A stretch of 64,000 bases of DNA, taken from contig JAUKUA010000002.1 in the NCBI GenBank assembly GCA_030549175.1, forward strand, positions 5,580,001 through 5,644,000, in the 5' to 3' direction. Shown piece by piece: positions 45,059-56,418 of the stretch (position 1 is the first letter of the stretch; every line of letters begins with the position of its first letter). The notes beneath the pieces are model-generated. The model searched no databases, was not told where the DNA came from, and was given only the letters and a program-made list of their open reading frames with translations. The position numbers were made by a program, and so were the translations under genes. Source of the stretch: Lasiosphaeris hirsuta. Taxonomy: Eukaryota > Ascomycota > Sordariomycetes > Sordariales > Lasiosphaeriaceae.

Positions 45059-46007
45059 CTACACTTGAGCCCAGACATCTTCGGCATACTCCTCTAGTTC
45101 TTGAACGCCAAAAGCTAAGTCTCCCTCTCCAGGGCCCCGATCTCTAAGGAAGAGAAGCCGGAATGATAGTACCAATGCACCGCTAGTGACATGGTACGAG
45201 ATCGGGTCGGTGGTGGTATCTCGGGTGATGGTGATGGTTTGTCGGAGCACAGGCCCTTGGTGTTGAAGAGAGTGTCGCGTTGTGGTAGCTCCAGGGCGAA
45301 CTGGTATCTCTTCCTCCCACTTCTCCAAAAGGATTGTAGTACCGTCAAACTTGGCAAGAAGAACAATCTTGACCTCGTGGTTTGACATGGAAAACCACTG
45401 CCGCATACCTATTCGCAGTTGCGCCAACGTCTGAGAGAATCCTGCCTCTATGACAAGTGTTGGCTAGGCACCTTTGCGAGCTCGTTCAGGCTTTGGGCCA
45501 CCGCTTGAATCACCCTCTTTACCCCTTCGTCCAGCATAACCTTGTGCTAGACGTGTAGCACTGCTGATATCTCTCCAACTCTTCTTTGAAGCCATATTAT
45601 AAATCTGCACGATAAACTCGTTATATAACCCTATGTGGAGTTCCTCATGAGGGTCAGTTGGGATCGTGATGATGAGGATCTGGGATTTGGTGTCGAAATA
45701 ACGAAAGTGGAACTTGCGCTGTTCCTCCTCTCGTATACGATCAATATCGGTGAGAGGATCAAGAGATATATCTAAATAATTACTATATTATATAGAAATG
45801 GTAGGGTGATGCTGTACTTATGACGGTGAGGGAATCCCTTGTCGTGAGATCGATCACATTGAACAGATCTTGCACGTTGGTAAAACGCACGGTGCCGTGA
45901 TCGTCACCTTGCTTCGATCCTACCGAAGTAGGCATGGTAGATGCCGATGCCGACGTAGATGCAGCTGATGGGGATGATGCAGCTGATGGAGATGTGATTG
46001 ACGCCAT
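45059..46007 (-). pseudogene. Uncharacterised fungal multigene-family member interrupted by one in-frame TAG
   Basis: Exons on the minus strand are 46007-45818 and 45771-45059, with an AT-rich 46-nt intron (GTACAG donor, TTTAG acceptor). The frame is open from MASITSPSAASS to KPERARKGA, meets a TAG at 45466-45464, and continues without another stop through PTLVIEAGFSQTL, EVKIVLLAKFD and RLLFLRDRGPGEGD to its end. From memory, sequences with this EVKIVLLAKFD...ITITRD...RLLFLRD order form a large family of unknown function in Sordariales. The stop removes about 135 of 300 residues. TAG could come from TGG or CAG by one C:G to T:A change, the type RIP makes, but one change does not prove RIP. 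No intron that would remove the stop was found. Confidence 0.72.
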
Positions 46008-46385
46008 GGCGAATCGTTGTTGGAGCTGGGATCCGTGAAGCCGGATGCGTGGGGAAGCTTGGAGGGGTTACAAGGTGCTCAAGCTTTGTTGAAAATGGGC
46101 GGGCGTGGTGGGGGCAGGGAGCGTGCGGCCAATCAGGGCGAAGCGGCGCGATAAATTGGGAGAGGGCGCTAAACCCGGCGCGCGCGAGACAGCGACTTCT
46201 CAATTACAGATAATTTAACTACTTGATAACTATTTGAAAAGCAGGTAATTATACTCGAGTCTGTTCTTGCGAACAACAACCAAACTTCAAAGGTTCGTTC
46301 GGGAACGCAAGGGGCTAATTGCACACAATAGTTACCGCCCTCTTCTTTGGGTACCATGCATAATTTTTAGATTCGACAACTCTCA
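46008..46385. other. Intergenic region, 5' of the broken gene and 3' of the DUF1772 gene
   Basis: 378 bp, no gene recognised. Confidence 0.35.
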
Positions 46386-46928
46386 TCAGGCAATCCCCTC
46401 AGACACAACCAAAACAGTCCCCACAAACAAGCACAACCAAGCGGGAAAGTTGACCAACAGCGACCGCTGCGTATGCATCGCCAACCAGTCTCGCATAGCA
46501 TCCTCATTCCTGACACCCGGGTCCTTAGCAGCACTAATCGCGGCAACAATCCTCTTCACCCGCGGCACAAAGTAGAAGTGCGCCAGGCTGAGCACGCCGC
46601 TCGCGAGATAGAAGCGGCGCGCCACGGGGTGGACCACCTTGTACCCGCCTAGGCTGTTGGCGAAGGCGAGCGCCATAGCGCTCGGGTACAGCGCCAGGAT
46701 GGCCGGCACCCCCCGTCGCATCGCCTCGGGCATGTAGTGCACCAGCACCTTGCCCGCCGGGTGGTCCGGCTGGGCGGACAGCTGCGAGTTGACAAAGTTT
46801 CCGAAGAAGAGGTGCTGCGCCCACGAGAACATGAGGGAGGCGGACGAGATGACTAGTGGAGTGAGGCGGAGGAGGACGAGGCCGGTTTGGGGGCCCCAGA
46901 GGGCGGCGGGGGTCGGGGCCGTTGGCAT
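46386..46928 (-). CDS. DUF1772 (anthrone-oxygenase-like) integral membrane protein
   Basis: A single-exon protein of 180 aa with four hydrophobic segments, starting TGLVLLRLTPLVISSASLMF, then VPAILALYPSAMALAFANSL, YLASGVLSLAHFYFVPRV and NFPAWLCLFVGTVLVVSEG. This spacing and the final WLxMHxxRxLxxxxPAWL block are typical of DUF1772. Some family members are anthrone oxygenases in aromatic polyketide clusters; many others have unknown roles. It is 5 kb from the polyketide-type cluster, and the visible synthase is of the reducing type, so an anthrone-oxygenase role is not supported by context. Members are widespread in fungi outside clusters too. Confidence 0.82.
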   Translation of the reverse strand: MPTAPTPAALWGPQTGLVLLRLTPLVISSASLMFSWAQHLFFGNFVNSQLSAQPDHPAGKVLVHYMPEAMRRGVPAILALYPSAMALAFANSLGGYKVVHPVARRFYLASGVLSLAHFYFVPRVKRIVAAISAAKDPGVRNEDAMRDWLAMHTQRSLLVNFPAWLCLFVGTVLVVSEGIA

Positions 46929-47941
46929 TTTTGGTTTTGGTTGTGCTGAGGCGGTGCTGGGTTCGAGGTGGGGAAGGTGGGGTGGTTGGTTGTTGTCGAG
47001 TCGAAATTGTAATGATTTTTTTTTTTTTTAATTCTTAATTAATTATTTATTTTTTTTTGCAGAAAAGTTTTCATGTCGAGAGCGAGGCTCGGACGTCATG
47101 ACGCATTATACCCATTTGAATGATGTTTTGTAGCACTTGGAATCGTCAAATTTTTTACCGTGCGCTATACCCGGCGTGCGTCGGGTGCAGCTGTTCGGGG
47201 CCGCGCCATCATGACCGCGCCATCATGATGCTGATGTAAACATCGGTGCCCGATGTAAGCATTGGTTGCACACCCGGCCGAACTTCCGATCCCGTGATCA
47301 CGGGCGCGGGTGCTTTCGTAATCACTATTCGGCGCAGGTTTGGTGTGGGGCACCTCTTCGGCGTAGTTGTGGGGCTTTCCGATGTTCGGCGCCGATGCGG
47401 GGCCTCACTCGTCGTCCAATAGCAATGTGTGGCAGGGGCCAGTTCTGGGGGTGCTTTTCGCGCGGCTTGGAGATCTGGGGACTATCTAGTCGAAATTCGT
47501 AGGCTTGACCACCGGAAGCTTTCAGTTAGGTTTTAGTGTCCAAAGCGCTGTGTGCTCTCTCCAAGGGCATCCATCGACCCCCTCCTTGCAAGAGGAAGGG
47601 TGGGTTCCAAAGTTCAAAATCAGGGGTAAACCTAAAAAAGGGGGAAAATATCAATGCTAGCATTAGTCCATCAACTACTTTATTATATTGTCTTCTGAGA
47701 AGTAGAGGTTATGATTGTTCTATTTGCATGGTTCTATTCAAGTCTTTTTCTGACATGGAAGGGTAATAGTGTTTTTGGTCGTGTTCAACCTCGCAACCTC
47801 GTCGTCTTGGTTTATAGACTCCGGAGCACTCGGAGAGAATCGAGTACCATTGCGCGAATGCGATTCCAAAGGTTTCCAGATGAAACCCCGATTTCCCATT
47901 TATCTTGTTCTTATAGTGATAGAACATGTACTAAACCGCAT
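46929..47941. other. Intergenic region with a T-rich tract
   Basis: Includes T-rich runs at about 47017-47061 interspersed with TTAATTAATTA. Upstream of the DUF1772 start and downstream of the DUF2306 stop. No gene recognised. Confidence 0.4.
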
Positions 47942-49093
47942 TTACTTGGCCGACGATGGCACCCAGTTCGTGCTGTCCCCTACTCTATCGGCCGTCAATC
48001 CTGCCCTCCCGGGATTCCTCATGCCGGCTTCAACCTGGCGCTGGTACGAGACATTTCGCAGCCTCTCATGCTCAACGGGCGTCAACCGAAGCTTTGGGGT
48101 TTTGGCCGTTAGTCGCTTGTATCATGGCTCTTCATTTCTGATCACTTGAACTTACGTAAACCTCGATACCAATGGCATGAAGCGTCAACGCCAACCACCC
48201 GGAGGCGCCGAACAGCATTCCAGCCGCCGCTGAAACCTCGGCGGCGTTGCCATATCGATTCGCATGAACCATGACGTATAAGCCGCCATCTCCAGTCTCG
48301 TAGAACGCTGCACAGCCCGGGTAGGAGAGCAACATGGCCTCCTTGCTGGGGAACATGGTGTCGATCTGGGCACATGGCCGCGCCGTGTAAAAGTCTCCCT
48401 GGCGGCTAAGGACGGGTATGCCCAGCGAAAGGATGATACGGAGGGTGATGATAGAGCACGCCTGCCAACGGTCAGTCATCTCGCTGACTAGAACCCTCAG
48501 AAACAGCTCACATAGAACCAGGCCCGCAACATCCAAGCCCGATGCTGCTCAATCTGCAACCTCTTGATATTCACGTACGAAATCCCCAAGGCGAGGAGAA
48601 ACAAGGCGCCTACCACGCCGATGTACATCTGGGCCTCGGGCCCGCCGCCAAACGACGTGCGGAGATTCATAAACGCGCCAGCCGTCGAGACCAAGCTCAG
48701 CAGCAAGATCACATAGCCGTTGACGCGGTGGACGAGCAGCCAGCGGTGCCGGATGCGCGGCACGAACTGGAAGCAGACGAGCACGCCGGCGGGCAGGACG
48801 GTTGCGAGGTGCAGAAGCATGCCGACGCCCGTCGAGCCGCGGAGGAAGTAGTAGCACTCGCCGGGCAGGGTATGCAGCGCGGGGTGGGCCAGCGACGCGC
48901 CGCAGAAGGTGCCGCGGTAGTCGAGGTAGGGTAGGCGCGAGAGGGAGAAGCCCATGAGGGCGCCGGCGAAGATGATGAAGAGGGCCAAGTTGTAGCCCTT
49001 GGCAAAGCCCAGGGGGCGGTAGAGCCGCTGCGGCCATGATGGTGGTGGCGGCGGAGATGGGGATGGGGATGGGCAAGGAGAGTGGAGGGCCAT
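47942..49093 (-). CDS. DUF2306 multi-pass membrane protein
   Basis: Exons on the minus strand are 49093-48512, 48461-48156 and 48091-47942, giving 345 aa. After a Pro/Ser-rich N terminus come about seven hydrophobic segments. Blocks such as RHRWLLVHRVNGYVILLL, YVNIKRLQIEQHRAWMLRAW and TLRIILSLG are typical of DUF2306. Conserved His and Arg residues in them resemble heme-binding membrane proteins, but no function is known. The last exon is easily missed: the frame could run 8 residues into the intron and stop at 48132. The spliced end LRLTPVEHERLRNVSYQRQ followed by GRAGLTADRVGD matches the usual family C terminus, and the intron has a GTAAGT donor and a GACTAAC branch point. Confidence 0.87.
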
Positions 49094-49881
49094 GGTTGGG
49101 GCTGGAGTTGAGATGGGAAGATGGTTGGGGTGAAAGGGGGAAGCCGGCCTTTTCGAGGGGGATCTCTTCTCGAGGCCGGGATGGACGGTGGATGGAAGTT
49201 CGGGGTGGCAGGTCGGGAGTGGTAGTGCATGGATGAGAGATGCTTAAATTCGATGGAATGGCTTGCCAAAATCGGAACACCTACCTCTCGCGGGCTTTGC
49301 CCGAATGCCATGGGTTCGTCCGAACATATGGCTGTTGTTTTCTTGCGGGGATACAATGTGGATAGGAATTTTCGGGATATTCGCTGATGCACAAAGACGA
49401 ATGTAGATTTCGGGCTTTACACTACATTGTGCCGAAAAGGGGTAGCATTGAGTTGGTGGATGGGGGAATGTAGGGACCCGACCGACGTGTCTTGCGAGGT
49501 GTGGTTGCAGGAAATGCAGTAGGCTGACTGAATTCCAGGGACAACACCCAAACACCTCCCAGCGTGCACAGGCCACCCGCCAAACAGGGACTTCATGGGA
49601 CGTATTTGAAAACTTGACTTGGTTTCAATTTCAACTTGAGCAACCTGAGCCTCATTTGATTCCACAACGAGGTAGTATATTCTGACAAATCAAACCTCCC
49701 ACTCCCGTACAAGTGCCGTGGAATTGCATGCTTTCATCAGTGCAGCACCTTGGGCACCGAGGCTATGACCCATTCTTTGACGAGAGGTCAGGAACAGATA
49801 CTAAAACATTGGTCTCGTTTGTCTGGAGGTGCGAACAAGCTGCTTGAAACCTATCGCCGAACGATGATGGTATGATATGTA

Positions 49882-49913
<32 letters not shown>

Positions 49914-50020
49914 AAAAAAAAAAAAAAAACCAAAAAAAACAGACCCGAATCACAACCCGCTTCACAGCTCATCGCGCTCGTCACGGACCAATCTCCTCCA
50001 TCTCAGCCATCGCAGCACGC
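49094..50020. other. Intergenic region with a C/A homopolymer pair
   Basis: Upstream of the DUF2306 gene and downstream of the small secreted protein gene. Apart from the homopolymer tract at 49884-49929, nothing was recognised. Confidence 0.4.
49884..49929. repeat. Homopolymer pair: 20 C followed by 26 A
   Basis: An uninterrupted run of 20 C is followed by 26 A. It may mark the remnant of a poly(A)-tailed insertion or simple slippage. Assembly errors are common at such tracts, so the exact lengths are doubtful. Confidence 0.85.
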
Positions 50021-50666
50021 TCAGCAAATGCCAGCATTGATGTTGTCCCGTCCATAGTTCAACTTCCATTCCGGGTGCTCGAACCAGCCCGAGTTGGACG
50101 ACCCGCACACCGAATTGACGGAGCCCATATTGCTCAGGTAGTCGTTCTTATGGATGGTCTGCTTCCCACCATAGTTACAAGCACTGCAAGACACCCTGGT
50201 TAATAACCTTTTCCATTCCATTGTCCACACACGCACCCACTCTCAACCTCAGCAGGAAAGATCTAAACACTTACTACGCCTGCGACGACCCCTGCGTCGT
50301 CTTCGCCCACTTGCCACTAAAATCCTTGCCGTCCCAGTTGGACGCGAAGGCGTTCTGCACGCTACCCGTGCTGTCGCCGGCGCTGCGGCCGTTGCAGTTG
50401 ACGGTCGCGCGGCGCACCAGAGCATCGGTGGACGTGGTGCTGGCAGCGGCAATGGCGGCCGTGTAGTTGGCCACGGCTTCGTAGTCGATGGGGCCCACGT
50501 AGGTGTACCGCGAGAAGCCCGTCGCGGGGTCGATGGAGCCGTCGCCCTCGTAGTGGCCGTCGGGGAGGCCCTCGGGCAGCATGATGGCCGTGCTTGCCGG
50601 TGCGGCTGCGCCCCCGGCCGCGTGCAGGGCGAGGAGGGTGAGGAGGGAGAGGGCTGGGGCAATCAT
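50021..50666 (-). CDS. Small secreted protein with a KEX2-type site and four cysteines
   Basis: I do not recognise a named family. Exons on the minus strand are 50666-50275 and 50183-50021, giving 184 aa. The signal peptide is MIAPALSLLTLLALHAAGG. A pro-region of about 70 residues follows (DGHYEGDGSI, then SRYTYVGPIDYEAV) and ends in LVRR, a dibasic KEX2-type cleavage site. The predicted mature part of about 95 residues begins ATVNCNGRS and has four Cys (VNC, YAC, SVC and the C-terminal GIC), enough for two disulfides; it is rich in Asn, Gly and Ser. This layout is common for small secreted effectors, antimicrobial proteins and killer-like proteins, but the sequence does not decide among these. 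Confidence 0.78.
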
Positions 50667-51715
50667 TTTGAAGGAGTATGTAAGTTGTGTTTGAAGGTGG
50701 ATGGGGATCAAAGACTTGGACTGTGAGTTGGTGATGATGAGTTCAGTCTCTTGGTCCAAATTCTGCGTCTTGTCTCAACCCTTATATAATCCAACTGCAG
50801 CTATCACGAGCAACTATTTCCAGAGCCACCTTCAGCTTGAGGAAAGACTGATTTGGAACAAAATAAATGAAGTCTCACTCAACGTAGTACAGTATGTTCA
50901 AGCCTCACCGCTTCTGAACCCATGCTTACTTAGCGTGTATCCGAGTACATCAGCACATCTATTCGAGTGAGCGTGGGTATACCCTGCGGCTGCCCAGCTC
51001 TTGTTTAACCAGCTAGGTTCAAACCACACGGCCAAACAGGCAGCTGAATTCATCAAAATCTAAAAGCTCTTGCCACATCACATCTAAGAAGTCTCCAATG
51101 TAACCGCGTGTGTCGCCTGCGCCACAGCCTGAGGCCGAGTGGTCATGCTCAGATAATCAGTTCTCTACGCGTCGACTAAGCCTAGCACTGGGAACAGAGG
51201 GCGGCACCAATGATTCCCTAGAGGCAAATTCGCTAAAAGCGCATTCGCTACTCACTGCGCCCAGCTGCGCCGCATTCATCTCACGGCCTCGGCCCACTCT
51301 CGTGCCGTTTCATCCGGTTAGTAGAGGCTAAACTGCCACATGCACTGCGCTTACACAAGCCGCTCAGCCCTACATACCATCATAGTGTTTAGGTAGACAT
51401 TTGGATGTTTGCAGTGAGGCCTTTAAAAGCTTAATTAACGAGCCCAATTTTTGTAAACTCTAGATTTTAATATGTGCATGGCTGGAGGGTAACATTACAT
51501 GCCTCTGCTCCAAGACCAAAATATCACCAATCTCCAGTCCACTATTACAAAGGATTACATCGCAGATTCGCCTACATACAATCTAGGAATATTCTTACTC
51601 GGGGCAAATCACCCCTGGCTCGGCATCAATCCCCGCCTTTATGGTTTTGCCAACCCTACAGCCCCAGGCTGCCATTCATCGTCACCAAGACCCTGGACGC
51701 CCATGGGGAGAGACC
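50667..51715. other. Intergenic region between the secreted protein and MFS genes
   Basis: About 1 kb: promoter of the small secreted protein on one side, 3' flank of the MFS gene on the other. No gene was recognised. Confidence 0.4.
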
Positions 51716-53496
51716 TCATTTCGTCTCATCACTCAAGTCCGTTGACTTGGCAGCCTCAACATCCCCCTTTGCCCTTTTTCCCTCGCCCTCGTTCTCCTTC
51801 AGGCCGTATTCGGTCTCCAAAGTTGTTCTCAGTACAATCTCCTTCTCGACAAACACCAAGAAGAAGCCGAGAAGCGAGAAGGCCAAGCCGACCTGCCACG
51901 TCATCCTCAAAGATTGGGTAAAGACGTCAGTGACCTGTGCCTGAGCCTCGGGCGACATGCCGGCAGTGCCGGCCTGAACCGACGATGCTACGAAGCCGTA
52001 AGCCCTTCCGTTGGTAAGATGCTGGCGCACGGCGAGGTCAGTGACGCGCCACGCTTCGGCGTCGCAGCGGGCATTGAATATGGCAGCCGGAACCGAGACA
52101 CCCCAGATACCTCCGTAGCCGCGCATGAAGTTGAAGGCCGCGGCAGAAACCGATGCATCCTTGTCCGGGAGGTCGGCTTGGATAGCCGGAAGGTTAGATG
52201 CGATGAGGAAGCCGATTCCAAGGGCGAAAAGGACTTGAACGCCGATGAACTCGGCCTTGGGCGTCTCGCTGTTGAGACAGCTGAACAGGCCCAGCCCAAG
52301 ACTCTGAAAGCCAAAAGCCAAAAAGTGCATCGGACGGTAGCGCCCTGTCTTGCTGAGAACAACTCCACACACGACACCGGTAAGGACGGAAATGATAGAG
52401 GTAGGCAGGAAGTTGACTCCGCTCTCGATAGGGGACTGGCCCTTGACGGCCTGCAGGTAGGCGGGGAAGAAGTATGTGACCCAAAAGAGGAGCAGCGCAT
52501 CCAGAAAAGCAATGACTAGGCCCGCTGCGGGAGTACGCCGCGTAAAGAGGCGTTCCGGCAGGATCGGCACCGCAACCCACGGAGCAGTTTCGTAAAGGTG
52601 GAAGAGGACCAGACCAACAAGTCCCAGCACAAGTGGCACTACGACCTGGGCGGCTCCCCAGGGGTAGCGCGTGCCGCCCCACGATAGCGCGATGAGCACC
52701 GACACAACAGCCGCAATCAGGAGGATGTTTCCTATCCAGTCGATGCGGCGCAGCTTCTCACCTAGCGTCCCCTTTTTCTCGTACTTGACTTGCAAGAATA
52801 AGAGGTGGAGCACCAAGGCGGCGCCCGCAATCGGTAGGTTGATGTAAAAGACCCAGCGCCAGCTGGCGCGCTCAACAATGGCTCCGCCGATAAATGGCCC
52901 CATGGCCGTGCCGATGGTGAAGAACAGGAACAGGATTCCCATGTAGTTGCCCCGCTCGCGGAGCGGCACCAAGTCGCATATGATGAGCTGGATAATGAAG
53001 TTGACTCCACCGCCGCCGATGCCCTGGATTGCGCGCCCTGCGACCATCATGGCCAGGTTGTTGGCTCCGCCTGCGATGCCGGCACCGAGGGCGAAGAGAA
53101 CGACGACGAGGATCATCAGGTACCGGCGGCCCCAGATGTCGGCGAGCTGCCCGAGCAGCGGCATGAAGGCACAGCTGTCGTAAGAGACATTAGCTCGGCT
53201 CAACAGTGGAGGAATTTGCACAAAGGATAATACCTGGTTAGGAGATATGCGTTGAGGATCCAGACATATTCCTCCCCGGCGCCAATTTCGTGGACGATGA
53301 CGGGCAGAGCGGTCGATACGACCGTGGCCTCGACGGCAGCTAGAAGGGTGGTAATGCATAGGGCGGGAAAGACAGCCCAGAAACGCCAGCCTTTGCTGGT
53401 GCTCGCATTGGCCTCTGCCACGGCTGCATCTGGACCGGCCGCAGCTCGGTCGGCGGGGGGGTTGCCATTCGGCGGGGACTGCTTTTCTGAATCCAT
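51716..53496 (-). CDS. MFS multidrug/metabolite exporter, 14-helix DHA type
   Basis: Exons on the minus strand are 53496-53234 and 53174-51716, giving 573 aa. After a polar N terminus the transport domain starts FWAVFPALCITTLLAAVEAT. Motif A is present as GQLADIWGRRYLMI, and GRAIQGIGGGGVNF and RWVFYINLPI are typical of DHA-type (H+ antiporter, Fus6/Rdc3/TRI12-like) exporters. The cytosolic end is charged and carries no transmembrane segment. The first in-frame ATG is at 53496. Exporters of this type are regular members of fungal secondary-metabolite clusters, where they remove the product; the neighbouring EthD, regulator, hydrolase and PKS genes support that role here. Confidence 0.92.
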
Positions 53497-54310
53497 CGTG
53501 AACTCGCGACGCGTCAAGCGTGGAGGACTTTTGGTGCAATTCGGTTGGTTGGAGGAAATGACAGGAGTAGAGACCGCAGGTGCGGCGCGAAGGTGACCAA
53601 AATCCGAATTGGGCCAGAGAATAGACGTGTCATGAATAGGGAGGACAGGAAACCAAAATCGGCTCCAGTTCCATTATCATGGGTCGTGGACGAGGAACAG
53701 CCGTGAAGATAGCCCCCAGAGAGGTTCGGATTTGTAAGCTGTTATTTTCGGCGGTTGTTGTCCGATTTTGTATGGAACGCTGACCCAGGGAGTGGGAGTA
53801 TCAAGTGTCTTGAACACGGGGTCGTTCTTTCCTAGTTGTTTACTCCGTACAAGCGTGTCACATGGGCCGTTTGGCCATATTTCTCGAGGTTCTTCCCTGC
53901 ACGTCGCACAAAGCTCTGAGTATCTTTCTGGGCACCGCAAATGCTTGCAATGCTCGTTTTTCTGCCTTCTTGAGCAGCATTTGGGAGCCATGTGACGATT
54001 CGGCGTTTCCATTTCAACCACCGAACTGAGTGCCTTCGGCGGGCACACCCCCAGTCCACGGAGGCTAAGCAGCCCCGGTCCGTGTTCAATCGGCAAGTTG
54101 GCAACGGATCTTCTGACGCTGCACCACGCCGACGTCGAGTTCAGGTAGCCAAAACACAACGGGAAGAGTTTTGCTTGAGCAATATAATTTGATCACATTT
54201 GCATCACAACATATTAAGAATGTTCGTTACTGTTCCGACGCAATTTTGTATCCGTCACCTTTTTGCTTTCATCTTTTCACATCATCAATAGCCTCCCAAC
54301 CGTCAACGCC
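53497..54310. promoter_or_regulatory. Divergent intergenic region, MFS and EthD genes
   Basis: 814 bp between divergent start codons, so a shared promoter region is likely. No regulator site was identified. Confidence 0.4.
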
Positions 54311-54876
54311 ATGGCATCATCAGCATCACTCGCACCCCAGGAAATCCAAAAGAAACGCCTCATCCGTCTCACCCTAGCCCACTACCGCAATGAAAACTGC
54401 ACAGAGGAGGAGTTCTACCGCTTCGTAACTGAAGAGCACGCCCCTCACGCTGCCAAAATTCACGCTCGCCATGGACTCGACGGCTACTCACTTGTAAGCG
54501 AACCCCCCTATTCTTCATGATAAGAGCGCTTGCGTCCTAACCAGCACAGCACTGGGCCCCAACATCGTTCCGCGCCACAGCCAAAGCCATCAACGCCGGC
54601 CGCGGCGACCCCTGGGTGATCCGCGACCACGACGTGCAGGTTGAGTTTCTGTTCCGTGACATGGCAGCGATGCTGGCTGTCGTCGCCGACTCCGACTTCC
54701 AAAAGCTGCACGAGGCCGAAGCGCCGTACACGAGCAGGGTGCACATCGAGGCCAGCCTGGGCTGGGTTGAGACATACGTGGCGGGCGCGAGCGTGGTCAA
54801 TATCACGGCCGAGGGGAAGCCGGATTATCTGGGGTGGGGGCAGATGAGCGAAGCGCCGCTGGGAGGGGGTAAATGA
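54311..54876 (+). CDS. EthD-domain protein (ferredoxin-like dimeric alpha-beta barrel)
   Basis: Exons are 54311-54493 and 54550-54876, giving 169 aa. Blocks typical of fungal EthD proteins are visible: RLTLAHYRNENCTEEEFYRF, EEHAPHAAKIHARHGLDGY, and DHDVQVEFLFRDMAAMLAVV followed by DSDFQKLHEAEAPYTSR. In this family, cluster members act as dehydratases, decarboxylases or cyclisation aids on polyketides (from known EthD-type cluster enzymes); the exact role here is not shown. There is no signal peptide, so it is likely cytosolic. It lies between the MFS gene and the regulator gene, and its stop is only 86 bp from that of the converging regulator. Confidence 0.88.
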
Positions 54877-54962
54877 TGGTAGATGGCCTGATAAGTTTTT
54901 GTGCTTGAGCCACCTTAGTTTCCAAGAGATCTCAATGCATTGTGCATCACAATCCCGTCGCC

Positions 54963-56418
54963 TCATTCATGTCCAAAGCCCGCCACAAACCGCCTCACTC
55001 TGCGAGCCAGCAACAGCGTAGCCTCTTCCTTGGGCCGAAACCCCTCCAAGGTCGCCTCCCCGACCGAAAACATCTTGCGGCCTCCGTCCGCGTCTTCGCC
55101 GCCCTTCCTCGCCCTGACCATAGACCGGATCAGCTCGCGCGACCGCGTCATCATGACCTCGATCAGTGTCACTAGCACCAAGACCTGCGTTGCGCTCGTG
55201 GATTCCATGGTGAAGGTGCCCACTGTCAAGCTCGGCAGCGACATGATGTGCCAGTTGGCCTTTGTCCGCTTGCGGGACGCCGCGCACGCCGACACGTGCT
55301 CGAGGATAATGTGGTAGATCTCGACGATGCGCAAGTAACCCGAGAGAGCGAGGAGTTCGCAGGGCTGATCCAAAGGGGGCGTGGATTGGATTGTTGGACC
55401 TGGTCCTGAATTGCTCAAGGGATGCGGGACGGTTGCTGGCTGGGTTGTGTTGACGGTGATATCTTCATCGTGGTAATCGAAAGTGTCTCCCCCATTGGGT
55501 TCATTGTCTAGCCCCAACCCCCCGACCAAGGCATGTTCATGAGGATAGAGACGATTCAGGATTACAATGAATCGTTGAGATAGTTTGAGAACATGGTCGA
55601 GTCCGAGTTCCTGGTGCCCAACACCAGCATCATTTGCTGGCTGGTCCCAGGCTGAAAGTGGAGGAATGGTCTGCGAGAAGTCGTACAGCTCGACGACAAG
55701 GTCAGAAAGCTGGCGGATTGCACGGCTGGTATTATCGGGTCCGTCTTGTTGTATAGTTGAGAGGTTTGTGGAGCTTGCTGAGCTGTCTCGATGGATATTT
55801 GCTTCTGTAGAATCGCTTGCCATATTGATCATGTCGCCATCAGCCACTGCCGTCTGCCCAGTACTTGGCGAGGTGGTGGCCGATAGCCCGCCGCTGGTTT
55901 CGGCGGGCGTGAAAATTATCGAGGAAGCGTGGGCATTGTCGGGGCTGCAGTCAGTACGGGTGGTCCCAGTGGCGGGTATCACGCTGTCCCATTCTACCTC
56001 GGCATCTTGGAGTATCGGATCGACGGGAAAATCGAGGTCGGCGAAGTTGAGAGGGCGGGGATCCCAGCCGGTCGAGAGATCGAGAAGTGGCATCTGATGC
56101 GAGTTGTGGACTGAAACTGTATGTAGGTGTCAGCGATGGAACTGGTGCTGTTGAAGCTTCCACTAAACTACCAGAATGTTCGTCTTGCGCCGTCTCACTA
56201 GCCTGCTGGGCGTGATAGCCATGCTGAGCATGTTGAGAAAAGCTAAACGGCGTAAGACGTGCCCGGGGCGGGGCCGGGGCCGACATGGTGCACTTGGCCT
56301 TGGCGCGCTGGCAACGGAGACACGTCGGCGCATTGGGCTCGCGCTTGCACCGCAGCTTCTGGTCGTGGCATCGGTCACAGGACCGGCGATAGTGGCCGAG
56401 GCGAAATGTGCCCGACAT
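54963..56418 (-). CDS. Zn2Cys6 transcription factor, probable cluster regulator
   Basis: Exons on the minus strand are 56418-56172 and 56116-54963, giving 466 aa. The DNA-binding cluster lies near the N terminus: SCDRCHDQKLRC, then PTCLRCQRAKAKC, i.e. six Cys with the family spacing. The intron (GTAGTT donor, GCTGAC branch point, ACAG acceptor) changes frame; without it the protein would end early. The C-terminal part has the helices LLALSGYLRIVEIYHIILEH and SATQVLVLVTLIEVM, typical of AflR-like regulators of fungal metabolite clusters. The gene lies between the EthD and hydrolase genes, so control of this cluster is the simplest reading. Confidence 0.9.

Noticed and set aside
45464..45487. 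Very short intron that would remove the TAG
   Set aside because: The nearest GT...AG pair around the stop would give an intron of about 24 nt, too short to be spliced in fungi.
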